A program made the position numbers and the translations under genes. A stretch of DNA of 64,000 nt from JBFMAI01 sp040755725. Lineage in GTDB: Bacteria; Planctomycetota; Phycisphaerae; UBA1845; Fen-1342. The notes beneath the pieces are model-generated. The model made no database searches. It was not told the origin of the DNA and saw only the letters and a list, made by a program, of their open reading frames with translations. Within the stretch, counting starts at the first letter, position 1; every line of letters begins with the position of its first letter. Below, in pieces: positions 28,918 through 39,088 of this stretch. The stretch lies in assembly GCA_040755725.1 (NCBI GenBank), contig JBFMAI010000040.1, positions 558,001 through 622,000 on the forward strand, read 5' to 3'.

Positions 28918-28964
28918 GCTGCTGGGGGGGCGGTTCGCCGCGGGGGGGGCGGTCCACCCCAGGT

Positions 28965-29051
28965 GTAGCGGCCGGGCTCCGCACCGGCCGTGGTCGGGGA
29001 ATGCGGTCACCGCGACCCTCCCCCAACCCCTCGCCGAGAGGGAGGGGAGTC
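28965..29051. repeat. Dispersed C/G repeat, family A copy 3, extended (reverse orientation)
   Basis: It runs from GTAGCGGCCGGGCTCCGCAC through GGGGAATGCGG to CCCTCCCCCAACCCCTCGCC and GAGAGGGAGGGGAGTCG. It matches the reverse complement of 25601-25687. It ends 27 bases before the addB start. Confidence 0.75.
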
Positions 29052-29078
29052 GCACGCGTCTCAAGTCAGGGCGACCGG

Positions 29079-32000
29079 ATGGCGGTCACGTTCGTTCTGG
29101 GTCGGGCGGGGACAGGCAAGACACGCGGGTGTCTGGACGCCATTCGTGCCGAGTTGGCACACGACGACGATTCACGCCGCCTGCTACTGCTCGTCCCGGA
29201 ACAGGCCGGCCTCCAGATGGAACGCGCCCTCGCGCTGAGCGCCCCGCGCGGGGGGTACTGGCGGGCCGAGGTGCTCAGCTTCTCGCGGCTGGCTCATCGT
29301 GTCTTCGCCCAAACCGGCACGGCCCCAACCATCGTCGGCACGCCGACGCGCGGGCTGGCGCTACGGCGGCTGGTGGCGTCACGGCGCGCGGAATTGCGCG
29401 TTTGGCGGCGGTTGTCGCGGACGGCGGGTTTCTACGCGGAACTCGAACGCCTGATTGAGGAGCTGATTCGGGAAGAGGTGGCTCCCGCCGACCTGCGGGC
29501 CGCGGCCGACCAGGTGCCCGACGACGACGCCACGCTCCGCGACCTCGCGCGGGTGTATGACGACTACGTGGCGTGGCTGGGTCCCGGGCGGATCGACGCG
29601 GGAGCACTGGCCGCCGCCATTCGTGAGCGGATGGACCGGCTGCCGTGGCTCGCCGACGCCTCGATCTGGGTTGACGGGTTCGCCGGCTTCACCGGCGCGG
29701 AGCTGCACACGCTGGTCGAGCTCGCCCGCCGCGCACGCGACGTGACGATCACGCTGCTTCTCGACCCGGCCTCGCCGATTGTCGCCGACCCGCACCGAAC
29801 GCCGGATTCGCTGGGGTTGTTTCAGCGCACCGAGCTCACGTATCAGCGACTGGTGCGGTCGTTCGCCGAGGCGAACGTCACGATCAAACCCCCGACGAGG
29901 CTGGCGCCGCCGGTCGTGCCACGCTTCGCGTCCGCCCCGGCGTTGGCCACCCTCGAAGCGGGGCTGGCGACCCCCGTGGCCGTGGCCGAGGCGACCTCGG
30001 CCGGGCCGCCGGCCGGCGCCGTGCGCCTCTGCGAATTCACCACGCATCGGGACGAGCTGCGGGCGGCGGCGGGGTGGATTCGGACAACGATCGCCGACTC
30101 GGCCGGCACGCTGCACTTCCGCGACTTCGCCGTCATCGCCCGCGACCTGGAGCCGTTCGCCGACCTGGTAGCCGAGGTCTTCGCGGAATACGAGATTCCG
30201 TACTTCCTCGATCGGCGCCGGCCGCTGCGTAGCCATCCGCTGGCTCGCCTGCTGCCCGCCCTGCTGGAAGCGGTGCGCACCGACTTTGACGCGCCCGTCA
30301 TGGTCCGCCTGCTGCGCACGCGGCTGCTGCCGCTCGACGCGGACCAGGCGGAACAGCTTGAAAACGTGCTCGTCGGCGAGTGCGTGCGCGGGCTGGACGC
30401 GTGGCGGCAACCACGGTGGGAACTGGAGGCCGCCGGTCGGTTGGTCGAGGCCTTCGCCCCGCAGCGCGCCGCGATCGTCGCCGCGCTGCAACCACTGATC
30501 GAGCTGTTCGCTGACGAAGAGAGCCGTTTGACTCCCCTCCCTTCCAGGTCGCCACGGGCGACTCGCCGTGGCAAGGAGGGGTTGAGGGAGGGTCAGGACC
30601 CGCATCTCAAAAATGCCCCATCGGCAAGCCAACAGCCGGCCCCTCCAACCGCCCCCGGCGAAGCCTGGGCCCGCGCCTTGCACGAGGTGCTCGAGCGCCT
30701 GGGCATCCGCCGCCGCCTGGCCGACTGGATCAACGCCGCTCGGCGCGAGCAGCGCTGGGAAACCGCCGAGACGCACCGTCTCGCGTGGACCACGGTCTGC
30801 GAGACGCTCGACGACCTCCACACCGTGTTGGGCGATATGCCAGTGTCAGCCGAGGAGGTCGCGGCGGTCCTCGAATCCGCGTTGGGCGACCTGACGCTCG
30901 GGCTGGCGCCGCCGACGGTGGACCAGGTGCTGGTCAGTGCCATCGAGCGCAGTCGGCACCCTGACATACGCCACGCGTGGGTCTTTGCTTTCAACGAGGG
31001 CCTGTTCCCCGCCCGGCCGCCGGACGATCTGCTCCTGAGCACGGAACAACGCGAGATGCTGCGCGACGCCGGGCTGCCGGCCCCGGCCGCGCGGCGCGAG
31101 GATGTGCTGGCCGAGCGGCTCCTGGCGTACATCGCCCTGACGCGGCCGTCCCAGAGCCTGACCGTCAGCTTCGCCGCCGTCGGCGACAACGGCGACGAGC
31201 TGCTGCCGTCGCCGCTGGTGACGGAGCTGATGCGCGCCCTGCCGAGTTTGACGGCCGGGCGACCGGCGGGGTCGCCGCCGCCCACGTGTCTGACGGAGCT
31301 GGCCCGCGGCTACCTGGAAACACGCGGCGACGCGCTGCACGCGCGCTATCGCCGGCTGTGCCGCGAGGTTGAAGCGGCGCCGTCGCTAGCGGGCCGGCTG
31401 GCGTGGCTACTGCGCGGCACGGCCTACCACAACACGCCGCCGCCCATCGGCAACTACCGCCGCGTGAGCGACGCCGTCGTGTGGGACGCTTCGCCGTCCG
31501 AAATTGAGACCTACCTTCAATGCCCGTTCAAGCACTTCGCTCGCTACGGCCTGCGACTGGACCCCTTCCGCGGGCCGCTGCCGGTGCGCTGGGACCTTGG
31601 CAGCCTGGCCCATGAAATCCTGGCCGACGTGACGCGGCGGGCGATGGGCGCGCCGGGCGGCGTGCGGCGGGTGCCCGACGCCCGGTGGCAAGAATGGCTC
31701 GAAGAAAGCGTGCGGGACCGCTGGGCCCGACGGCCGGCGGACTTGCCGCAGCGCCGGCCGGACCTCGTGTTTCTCGGCGGTGTGCTGGTCGGCTTCTTGC
31801 GCGACGTGGTCGCCGTCCACGCCGAACGCTGGCGCCGCGGCCGATTCGAGCCGATCGCGTGCGAGCAGCGCTTCGCCGGCGACGGGGCGCCGGACGCGCT
31901 GCCCGGCGTGGAACTGCCGCTGGCCGACGGCGGCCGGGTGCGCGTCCACGGCCAAATCGACCGCATCGACCGCGCCGCCGACGGCGAGCAAGCGGCGTTG

Positions 32001-32594
32001 CTGGTGTACGACTACAAGAGCGGGCCGCCGGAGAGCGTGAAACAGGTTTTCCTGACGGGCAACCGCCTCCAGCTCTTCCTCTACCTGCTCGCGGCGCGGC
32101 AAACTTTGGCGCGACAGCCGGATACGCGGGCGGCGGGCGTGCTGCTCGCGCCGCTGTACCCGGACATGACGTCGTTGGACAGCAGGTATGTGATCGAGGC
32201 GCGCGAGCCCGAGCAAACCATGTACCTGTACCGCCCACGCGGCTTGATCGAGGCGTCGGTCGCTCCCTGGCTCGACCCCAAGTTGGGCACAACATCCTCC
32301 CCCGTCGCCCAACTGCGGCTCAAGAAGGACGGCGATTTCTACAAGCACTCCGACGTGGCTGCGGCGGAGGACATTGCCGCGCGCATCGACCTCGCGGCGC
32401 AGACCGTTCTGCACGCCGCCGCCGGCATCGACCGCGGCGCGATCGACGTAGCCCCGCTGCTGGAAGCCAAGACGCTCGCGTGCCGGAATTGCGAGTTCCA
32501 GGCCCTGTGCCGCTATGACCCCGCGTTCAACCGCCCGCGCCGGGCGGAGACGACGCTGCCCCGGCTGGCCGACGACGAAGGGGGGGACGAATGA
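29079..32594 (+). CDS. addB: AddB-type ATP-dependent nuclease subunit
   Basis: A 1171-residue partner of AddA in double-strand break end resection. ATG 29079 starts MAVTFVLGRAGTGKTRGC, the AddB Walker A. The C-terminal RecB-like nuclease has LLVYDYKSGPPESVKQVF near residue 980. An iron-sulfur cluster is indicated by CPFKHFARYGLRLDP near 815 and CRNCEFQALC near the end. Residues about 484-509 (LTPLPSRSPRATRRGKEGLR onward) are encoded by an inserted dispersed repeat that keeps the frame. The stop overlaps addA (ATGA). Confidence 0.92.
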   Translation: MAVTFVLGRAGTGKTRGCLDAIRAELAHDDDSRRLLLLVPEQAGLQMERALALSAPRGGYWRAEVLSFSRLAHRVFAQTGTAPTIVGTPTRGLALRRLVASRRAELRVWRRLSRTAGFYAELERLIEELIREEVAPADLRAAADQVPDDDATLRDLARVYDDYVAWLGPGRIDAGALAAAIRERMDRLPWLADASIWVDGFAGFTGAELHTLVELARRARDVTITLLLDPASPIVADPHRTPDSLGLFQRTELTYQRLVRSFAEANVTIKPPTRLAPPVVPRFASAPALATLEAGLATPVAVAEATSAGPPAGAVRLCEFTTHRDELRAAAGWIRTTIADSAGTLHFRDFAVIARDLEPFADLVAEVFAEYEIPYFLDRRRPLRSHPLARLLPALLEAVRTDFDAPVMVRLLRTRLLPLDADQAEQLENVLVGECVRGLDAWRQPRWELEAAGRLVEAFAPQRAAIVAALQPLIELFADEESRLTPLPSRSPRATRRGKEGLREGQDPHLKNAPSASQQPAPPTAPGEAWARALHEVLERLGIRRRLADWINAARREQRWETAETHRLAWTTVCETLDDLHTVLGDMPVSAEEVAAVLESALGDLTLGLAPPTVDQVLVSAIERSRHPDIRHAWVFAFNEGLFPARPPDDLLLSTEQREMLRDAGLPAPAARREDVLAERLLAYIALTRPSQSLTVSFAAVGDNGDELLPSPLVTELMRALPSLTAGRPAGSPPPTCLTELARGYLETRGDALHARYRRLCREVEAAPSLAGRLAWLLRGTAYHNTPPPIGNYRRVSDAVVWDASPSEIETYLQCPFKHFARYGLRLDPFRGPLPVRWDLGSLAHEILADVTRRAMGAPGGVRRVPDARWQEWLEESVRDRWARRPADLPQRRPDLVFLGGVLVGFLRDVVAVHAERWRRGRFEPIACEQRFAGDGAPDALPGVELPLADGGRVRVHGQIDRIDRAADGEQAALLVYDYKSGPPESVKQVFLTGNRLQLFLYLLAARQTLARQPDTRAAGVLLAPLYPDMTSLDSRYVIEAREPEQTMYLYRPRGLIEASVAPWLDPKLGTTSSPVAQLRLKKDGDFYKHSDVAAAEDIAARIDLAAQTVLHAAAGIDRGAIDVAPLLEAKTLACRNCEFQALCRYDPAFNRPRRAETTLPRLADDEGGDE
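30528..30605. repeat. Dispersed C/G repeat, family A copy 4, inside addB
   Basis: TTGACTCCCCTCCCTTCCAG, then an internal hairpin GTCGCCACGGGCGACTCGCC, then AAGGAGGGGTTGAGGGAGGG. The same long form with the internal hairpin occurs at 53785-53851. It is in frame within addB and adds about 26 residues. Confidence 0.8.
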
Positions 32595-35500
32595 AACTGA
32601 CATCCGCCCAGCAGGCGGCGGTTGAGCACCGCGGGTCGAGCTTGCTCGTCTGTGCTTCCGCCGGGGCGGGCAAAACCGAAGTGCTCGCACGCCGCTGTGC
32701 CGCGCTGGTAGCCGACGAGCAGCAGCCGTGCGCCGTGGACCGGCTGCTGGTGGTCACGTTCACGCGGGCCGCCGCCGCCGAGTTACGCCTGCGCGTCGCG
32801 CGCCTGCTGCGTGCCGCGGCCACGCAGGCCCGCACGGAAGCGCTGCGACGACACTTGCGCCGGCAAGAGCTGCTCATCGACGCGGCGGACATCGGGACGA
32901 TCGACGCCTGGTGCGGGCGGATCGTGCGCGAGCACAGCGCCGACGCGGGCGTGGACGTGCGGTTTGCCGTGCTGGGCGAGGAACAAGCCTTGCTCCTGCG
33001 CGCGGCGACGCTCGATGAGCTCTTCGACTGGGTTCACCGCGGCGGCGAGCCCCTGGCGGACCGGGCCCGTGAGTGGATCTCCCGGGCGGCGGCCCCGGGC
33101 GACCGCTTCCTCCGCGTGCTCGTCGAGCGGCTCAACCGTTGGCGCGAGCACCTGGTCAATCCGCAGGCGTGGTTCGAGCGACAACGCGCCGCGTGCCGCG
33201 CGGACGACGCGGAGCGGGTGCTCGCCGCGGCCCTGGCGGTGGAATGCCGCTTTCAACAGCAACAGGTGGCCGCGTTGCGGGCCAACCTGCCGCCGGAAGT
33301 CAACGAGACACTCGCGCCGTACGAGGCGGCGTTGACAGAGTGGGGCACGCGGCTGGCGGCCAACGGCACGCTGGCCGCGGTGGTCGCTGCACTCGCCGCC
33401 TTCAAGCTGCCCGCGCCGCGCGGCCGTAACACCCCCCCCGAGCACCCCGCGCTCCACGAAGTGCGCCAGCGCTGGCTGGAAGGACGGCTCAAGAAACCGT
33501 GGGCCCCGGAAGCGGTGGGCGAAATCCTGCGGCACGCGCCGGCGACCGCGGACCTCGTGCTCACGGTGCTGGACCTGGAAGAGCGCTATGCGCAGCTTCT
33601 ATCCGCCGCCAAACAGCAGCGCGCCGCGCTCGAGTTCGGCGACGTGCTGCGGGCGACCCTGGACCTCTTGGGGCGGCCGACCGCCGGCCCGCGGCGGGGG
33701 CCAACGGACATCGCCCGCCGCCTCCAGCGACGATACGAGCACGTCCTCGTGGACGAATATCAGGACACCAGCCCGGTGCAGGTGGAAATCCTGCGGCTGG
33801 TGTCGCGCGACGGTCCGGGGCGGACCAACCGCTTCCTCGTCGGTGACCTCAAGCAGAGCATCTACGGTTTCCGCGAGGCCGAGCCGCGGCTGTTCGCGGA
33901 GCTGCAAGCCGACTTCAACGCCGGCCGGCAGGAAGGCCGCGTCCTGCCCCTGTCGGACAACTTCCGCAGCCACGCGACGCTGCTGGACGGCCTGAACGAG
34001 CTATTCACCCGGCTCTTCGACCCGCTGCTGGGCGGTACGCCGTACGGGCCGCAGGAACGCCTCATCGCCGGCCGGCGGGCCGACGAAATCGCGAATCCGA
34101 CACTCGACGGCCACTCGCGCATCGAGGTCTGCATCCTGGAGGAGCAGCCACGCGACAGCGAAGTGGAGACCGACGACGACGAGCTGCTGGTCGAACGCAT
34201 CGAACGCGAAGCCCAGGTGGCGGCGGAGCAGATTCGGGCGCTGCTCGCCGCCGGTGTGCAGGTTCCCCAGCGCGGCAAGGACGGCACGGCGTCGCTCCGG
34301 CCGCTACGCCTGGCGGACATCGTGATTCTGCTGCGGTCGGCCGCCGTGGCCGCGCCGCGCGTGGCCCGCGTGCTGCGAAACAACGGCGTGCCGGCGGAAG
34401 CCGTCGGCCGCGAGTCGCCGCTGAACGCCGTCGAAGTCCGCGACGTCGAGTGCGTGCTGCGGCTGCTGGTCAATCGCCGGCAGGACGTGCCGCTGGCGGC
34501 GTATCTGCGCAGTCCGCTGGTCGGGCTCAGCGCGGGCGAATTGCTGACGGTGCGGACGCAGACGCCGCGGGCGGCCGGGGGGTTCTATGAGGCCGTGGAC
34601 GCCTTTCGCACGCAGCGACCCGTCAAGTCGCTCGCCGTCAAGCTCGACGGCGCCCTCGCCCAACTCAACCGCTGGACCGAGGCGGCCCGTGAAGAAGAAC
34701 TGCCCGCACTGCTGCGGCGGGTGTTCGCCGACAGCGGCCTGCTCCTGCTCGCCGCGGCCCAGCCGGGCGGCGCCCAGCGTGTCGCGCTGTTGCGGATGAT
34801 GGAGCGGCTCGCCGCCGACTACTCACGCACCGGCCCCGGCGGCCTCGACGGATTCGTGGACTACCTCGAATCGCTGGCAGAGGAGGAGATCACACCCGCC
34901 GCGACGGCCGCCGGCCCGGCGGACGTTGTCCGCATCCTGACGATTCACGGCGCCAAGGGGCTGGAGTTCCCGGTCGTATTCGTGCTCGGGGCAGGCAACC
35001 GGTTTCACCCCGGCCGGCAGCGGCAGGCGTGGCAGATGGATGAAGAGCTCGGCTTCGGGCTGCGCTTTGACGACTACCGCCGCCGGGCCACGCTGACCAG
35101 CGCCCGCCTGCACGTGATCGCGCGCCGTGCGGCCCACCGCGAACTCGAAGAGGAGATGCGGCTGCTCTACGTGGCGGCGACGCGCGCCCGCGAGCGCCTG
35201 GTCGTCATCGGCCACGCGCCGCCGGACCTGTGGCCGACCTGCCGCGAACGCTTCGGCCCCCCGGCCGCCGCGCCGCCGCTGCTCTCGCGCCTCGCCGCCC
35301 GCCATCGCCTGGAGTGGGTACTGATGGCCGCGGCGGGTTGCGCCGGGAATGACCCGACCGCAGCGGACGCGATTCGGGTCAGCACGCGGCCGGCAACGGG
35401 AATCCGCGTCGCGGAACCGGCCGGGCAGCCGCAAACTGCGGAGGAGGACGTGCCCACGCCGGAAGTCGCCGGGTGGGTCACCCGCGGCCGGGCGTTGCTG

Positions 35501-36193
35501 ACGGCGGACATTGGTACCACCGATGTCCATCGACCGGCGGTCCTGTCGGTCAGCGCGTTCAAGGAACTGGCGCTGCGGGCGCGCGGCGAAGACCGCCCGC
35601 ACGTCCTGGATGAAGCAGCCGAGCCCCTGCCGCGACCCGCGTTCGCCGCCGATTCGCGCCCGTCGGGACAGGACCTGGGCACGGCGTGCCATCGGTTTCT
35701 GGAGTGGGCTGACCTGGGTTGCCTAACCGCGGCCGCCGACGTCGCCGCTCAAGTTGCGGGTCTTCAAGCGGCAGGGCGGTTGAGCGACGCTGAAGCCGCG
35801 CTCGTCCCCGTCAATGACATCGTGTGGCTGGCGGGCACGCCCGTCGGGCGTCTGCTCGCTGAGCACGCCGCCACGGCCCGGCGCGAGCTGCCCTTCGTAT
35901 ATGCCGGCCCGCCACCCGCGTCGGCGGACCGCTCCATCATTCGCGGCGTGATCGACTGCGTGCTGGACACGCCAAACGGGTTGATTGTGATCGACTACAA
36001 GACCGATCGCCCGCGCGACGACGATGACTTGGAGGAGCGGTTAGCGGGATATCGCGCGCAGTTGCGGCTCTACGCGGAAGCCGCGGGGGCCATCCTGGCC
36101 CGACCGGTGGCCCGGGCGATTCTGGTGCTACTGCGGGCCCGCCGCATCGAAGATGTCGCGCTCGCACCCCCGCCCGCGGAATCAGGCGCGTAA
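32591..36193 (+). CDS. addA: AddA-type helicase-nuclease subunit
   Basis: A 1200-residue UvrD-type helicase with C-terminal nuclease; with AddB it processes broken DNA ends for RecA. Helicase motifs in order: LLVCASAGAGKTEVLARR (Walker A, residue 20), VVTFTRAAAAELRLRV, VDEYQDTSPVQVEIL (about 390), VGDLKQSIYGFREAEP, LSDNFRSHATLLDGLNELF, ILTIHGAKGLEFPVVFVLG (about 785) and MRLLYVAATRARERLVVIG. The nuclease site is GVIDCVLDTPNGLIVIDYKTDR near 1125. It is translationally coupled to addB. Confidence 0.95.
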   Translation: MKLTSAQQAAVEHRGSSLLVCASAGAGKTEVLARRCAALVADEQQPCAVDRLLVVTFTRAAAAELRLRVARLLRAAATQARTEALRRHLRRQELLIDAADIGTIDAWCGRIVREHSADAGVDVRFAVLGEEQALLLRAATLDELFDWVHRGGEPLADRAREWISRAAAPGDRFLRVLVERLNRWREHLVNPQAWFERQRAACRADDAERVLAAALAVECRFQQQQVAALRANLPPEVNETLAPYEAALTEWGTRLAANGTLAAVVAALAAFKLPAPRGRNTPPEHPALHEVRQRWLEGRLKKPWAPEAVGEILRHAPATADLVLTVLDLEERYAQLLSAAKQQRAALEFGDVLRATLDLLGRPTAGPRRGPTDIARRLQRRYEHVLVDEYQDTSPVQVEILRLVSRDGPGRTNRFLVGDLKQSIYGFREAEPRLFAELQADFNAGRQEGRVLPLSDNFRSHATLLDGLNELFTRLFDPLLGGTPYGPQERLIAGRRADEIANPTLDGHSRIEVCILEEQPRDSEVETDDDELLVERIEREAQVAAEQIRALLAAGVQVPQRGKDGTASLRPLRLADIVILLRSAAVAAPRVARVLRNNGVPAEAVGRESPLNAVEVRDVECVLRLLVNRRQDVPLAAYLRSPLVGLSAGELLTVRTQTPRAAGGFYEAVDAFRTQRPVKSLAVKLDGALAQLNRWTEAAREEELPALLRRVFADSGLLLLAAAQPGGAQRVALLRMMERLAADYSRTGPGGLDGFVDYLESLAEEEITPAATAAGPADVVRILTIHGAKGLEFPVVFVLGAGNRFHPGRQRQAWQMDEELGFGLRFDDYRRRATLTSARLHVIARRAAHRELEEEMRLLYVAATRARERLVVIGHAPPDLWPTCRERFGPPAAAPPLLSRLAARHRLEWVLMAAAGCAGNDPTAADAIRVSTRPATGIRVAEPAGQPQTAEEDVPTPEVAGWVTRGRALLTADIGTTDVHRPAVLSVSAFKELALRARGEDRPHVLDEAAEPLPRPAFAADSRPSGQDLGTACHRFLEWADLGCLTAAADVAAQVAGLQAAGRLSDAEAALVPVNDIVWLAGTPVGRLLAEHAATARRELPFVYAGPPPASADRSIIRGVIDCVLDTPNGLIVIDYKTDRPRDDDDLEERLAGYRAQLRLYAEAAGAILARPVARAILVLLRARRIEDVALAPPPAESGA

Positions 36194-36206
36194 CGCCTCA
36201 TGGCCA

Positions 36207-36788
36207 TCAACGGGAGACGCTGAACACCAGCCGCCGGCAGCCGTCCGCGTTCGCGTCACCGTGCTTGGCAGCCAGCGCGACGTACGTGTCCTTTGCCAGG
36301 GCCGCCGCTTCCAGACCCAGCGCACGCCGCGTTGCTTGGACCGTCTCCTCGTCCGGCCCCTCGATCTCCAACCACCAACCCAGCCGCGGCAGCTCATCCA
36401 CGGTGACTTCGCAGGCCCCCAGGTGCCATACCTCGCGCCGCTTCTCGTACACCACCACCTCGCGCCAGCCCAGCCGCTCCAGGATGCCCATCACCGCCGC
36501 CGCGTCATCGACCGGGGACTCCAGCTCCTCGCGAACCTTCAGTTCCCCGGGGTACCGCGGCCCTTTGAACGTCAGCCACCCGGTCGGGGCCGCCCCTTCC
36601 ACCTCCAGCGACCACGCCACCCGGACGCGCAGGCCGCAGCCCGACCGCCGCAGCCGCTCCTCCGGCGTGTCGTACAGGTGGTTGGATTCGCGGTGCCAAG
36701 CGACCCGCCCGGCGCCGAGCCCCCGCAGCCGCTCGCGCAGGGCGTCCGGGTCGTCGAGTCGGAACTTGGCTTCAATTTCGGTGGGCAT
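36207..36788 (-). CDS. CYTH-domain protein (class IV adenylate cyclase/ThTPase-like)
   Basis: A 193-residue single-domain protein. It opens with PTEIEAKFRL, the ExExK signature, and has the tunnel-fold strands LRVRVAW, WLTFKGPRY, KVREELESPVDD, VEVTVDELP-like CEVTVDELPRLGWWLEIEGPDE and a final helix. CYTH proteins bind triphosphates with divalent cations; members act as adenylate cyclase, thiamine triphosphatase or inorganic triphosphatase. Which applies is not decidable here. It ends 13 bases from the addA stop, convergently. Confidence 0.85.
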   Translation of the reverse strand: MPTEIEAKFRLDDPDALRERLRGLGAGRVAWHRESNHLYDTPEERLRRSGCGLRVRVAWSLEVEGAAPTGWLTFKGPRYPGELKVREELESPVDDAAAVMGILERLGWREVVVYEKRREVWHLGACEVTVDELPRLGWWLEIEGPDEETVQATRRALGLEAAALAKDTYVALAAKHGDANADGCRRLVFSVSR

Positions 36789-36865
36789 GGGTCGTTGCCG
36801 TTGACAGGGTTCCGCCGGGGGGGGATGCTACCGCCCGCGATCGGGTTTGCACATGGGCGCGGCCG

Positions 36866-38302
36866 ATGCATCGGACTTCAGCCATGCGACGAGGCAGTGT
36901 GTGGGCAGCAGCGCTGCTGGCGTGCGCCGTGGGCGTCGCGCCGGCCCGGGGGCAGGCGACCGACGCCGACGAAAACCGCTTCCTGCAACAACAGCGGCTG
37001 ATTGACGAGCAGTTGCGGCAGCAGCGGCGGGAGCTGGCCCCGCTTGAAGGCTGGATGGATCTCCAGTGGGGCGGGTGGCTCGACTACTACCTGTTCCATT
37101 TTGACGACGGCGTGCAGTCGTCGCGTCGCGTCCAGCGGCCGGGGATGTCGTTCTGGACGCGGATGCAGCTCGACGACGGCGCCCACGAGTTGTTCGCCCG
37201 CGTCAAGCTTCGCTACACGCACTTCCGCCGCGGCGACGAGATCGAACGGCAGCAGGATTGGTGGGGGCCGAACTTCGACCAAGCGTGGTATCAGATCGAC
37301 TTCGGCAAGGCCCTGCACCTGAGCGAACGCAGCGGCCAATCGCACCTGCGGGCCCGCATCGGCCGCCAGCAGGTCGTCTTCGGTACGGGCTTCGTGCTCG
37401 ACATGCCGCAGGACGCGGTCCTGCTCGACGGCCGGCTCGCCGACGTCCGCGCCTTGGGCCTGGTCGGCAAATCCATCGGCAGCTACCCCAACGTCGACCG
37501 CAGCGAGCCGGTGGACAGCCACAGCGACCGGATGTTTTACGGCGTGCAGCTCAGCTACGAGGGCTGGGCGCGGCACGTCCCGTTCGTATACGCCCTGTGG
37601 AACGACGACCGGACCGACGAGCGGCCGCGCGACTGGGCCCAGAACTACCGTTACGACACGTTCCACCTGGGCTTCGGGGCCCGCGGCGAGCTGTGGCGGA
37701 ACATGAGCTATTGGGCCGAGGGTGTGTTCCAATCCGGCCGCAGCTACGGTCACCGGGCCATTGCTGACCGCGACGCGATCGAGGCGTACGGCTGGGACGT
37801 CGGCGTGGAGCAGCGGTTCGATGTGCCGACCCGGCCGCGCGTCGCCGCCGAGTACATGTTCGCCAGCGGCGACGCGGACAGACTCTACAGCCCCACCAAT
37901 GCCGCCGGCGGCAACCGCTCCGGCACCAAAGACACCAGCTTCGTCGGGTTCGGCTTCCGCGACACGGGAATCGCCCTGGCCCCGGTCAACAGCAACCTGC
38001 ACACGTGGCGGCTGGGCGGGGCCCTGACGCCGTTGGAGCGGTGGGAGCTGTTCCGCGAGCTCGAGGTCGGGACGAACTGGTTCCTGTACTACAAGCACCA
38101 CGCGCGGGGGGCGATCAGCGACCCGCTGGCCGATGACTTCGCCGGCTATGTCGGCTGGGAGATGGACTACTTCGTGAATTGGCGCTTCGCGTCCGACCTG
38201 GCGTGGACGATCCGCTGGGGAACATTCTTCCCCGGCTCGGCGTACCACGACGCGGACTCCTCGCGCCACTTCCTGTTCACCGGCCTGACCTGGAGCTTTT
38301 AG
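36866..38302 (+). CDS. Outer-membrane beta-barrel (alginate-export/porin-like)
   Basis: A 478-residue exported protein with signal peptide (VWAAALLACAVGVAPARGQA). After a short Gln/Arg coiled segment, the rest alternates aromatic and polar residues as in a large barrel and ends with the outer-membrane C-terminal aromatic signature (LFTGLTWSF). Segments such as RARIGRQQVVFGTGFVLD and WDVGVEQRFDVPTRPRVAAEYMFASGD are typical of AlgE-type alginate-export barrels. Start could also be ATG 36884. Cargo is unknown; it supports a diderm envelope. Confidence 0.75.
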   Translation: MHRTSAMRRGSVWAAALLACAVGVAPARGQATDADENRFLQQQRLIDEQLRQQRRELAPLEGWMDLQWGGWLDYYLFHFDDGVQSSRRVQRPGMSFWTRMQLDDGAHELFARVKLRYTHFRRGDEIERQQDWWGPNFDQAWYQIDFGKALHLSERSGQSHLRARIGRQQVVFGTGFVLDMPQDAVLLDGRLADVRALGLVGKSIGSYPNVDRSEPVDSHSDRMFYGVQLSYEGWARHVPFVYALWNDDRTDERPRDWAQNYRYDTFHLGFGARGELWRNMSYWAEGVFQSGRSYGHRAIADRDAIEAYGWDVGVEQRFDVPTRPRVAAEYMFASGDADRLYSPTNAAGGNRSGTKDTSFVGFGFRDTGIALAPVNSNLHTWRLGGALTPLERWELFRELEVGTNWFLYYKHHARGAISDPLADDFAGYVGWEMDYFVNWRFASDLAWTIRWGTFFPGSAYHDADSSRHFLFTGLTWSF

Positions 38303-38338
38303 ATGACACGCCGTGGCTCAGCCGTCTGCGCCATAGCC

Positions 38339-38427
38339 GTAGCGCCGGACCTCCGTGTCCGGCGTGTGGCACAGCCGCCCGCGGCTGTAGGGGCGTCGGC
38401 CGAAGCGTCCGACTCGGAGGTCCGACG
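38339..38427. repeat. Dispersed palindromic repeats, family B copy 2 plus inverted arm
   Basis: GTAGCGCCGGACCTCCGTGT-CCGGCGT at 38339-38366 matches 22993-23020. A related inverted copy (GTCCGACTCGGAGGTCCGAC) lies at about 38407-38427. Between them is a hairpin CACAGCCGCCCGCGGCTGTA. The block lies between the barrel gene and a lipoprotein gene. Confidence 0.55.
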
Positions 38428-38488
38428 ATACGACAGGAGCGCGACGGGGGCAGACCCGCATCGCGGGGCGTTGGCGTCCCGCGTTCAT

Positions 38489-39052
38489 GTGGCTCACCTC
38501 CTACGGATTGTCCGCCGCGGCACGGGGTGCGCGGCGCTCGCCGCCTTGGTACTTGGGCTGGCGGGCTGCCAAGCCCCCGGCCGCGTGGCTGCGGCGCCTG
38601 AAGTCCCGCGCGGCAGCAACGCCGAGCTGGTCGCCTTCATCGCGGACCAACCCTTCGTCACCGCGGAGCCGGCCTATCGGGCCGTGTACGTCCTGTGGAA
38701 AGGGGAACCATTCAGCGGCGATTTCGACGCTCTCGCCGAGACGCTGCGGGCGGGCGGCGTCGCCTGCAAGTACTGCCGACCCGCCGCCGACCAGCCGCTG
38801 CGGCGGGGCATGATCGCTTTCATGGTCTGCCGAGCGTGCGAGATTCACGGCGGCGTCAACTGGGCCCTGACGGGCATGGGCCGCTACGCCTGGCGCGAGT
38901 TGCAGCACCGCGGCATCGCCGGCCCCGGCAGCGAATACGGCTGGATGAGCGGCGGCGAATTCGTCGGCCTGCTCCTGCGCGCAGAAGACCACCCGCGCCA
39001 GATCCGCGGCACCACGACCGCCACCATCGAACTGGGCTCCCCCACGCCGTAG
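38489..39052 (+). CDS. Lipoprotein of unknown function
   Basis: A 187-residue protein. The frame is open from 38303, but that upstream part is made of dispersed repeat, so I place the start at GTG 38489, giving a normal lipoprotein signal (RRGTGCAALAALVLGLAGC). TTG 38471 is an alternative. The mature part has CKYCRPAADQPLRRGMIAFMVCRACEIHGGVNWALTG with paired Cys residues, which could form disulfides or bind metal. Family not recognised. Confidence 0.6.
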   Translation: MAHLLRIVRRGTGCAALAALVLGLAGCQAPGRVAAAPEVPRGSNAELVAFIADQPFVTAEPAYRAVYVLWKGEPFSGDFDALAETLRAGGVACKYCRPAADQPLRRGMIAFMVCRACEIHGGVNWALTGMGRYAWRELQHRGIAGPGSEYGWMSGGEFVGLLLRAEDHPRQIRGTTTATIELGSPTP

Positions 39053-39088
39053 GACCCCCCCCGGAACCACACGTTGCCCGCGGCGGCG

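Noticed and set aside
38303..38488. Longer N-terminus for the lipoprotein at 38489
   Set aside because: This part is composed of dispersed repeat sequence and would bury the lipoprotein signal more than 60 residues inside.
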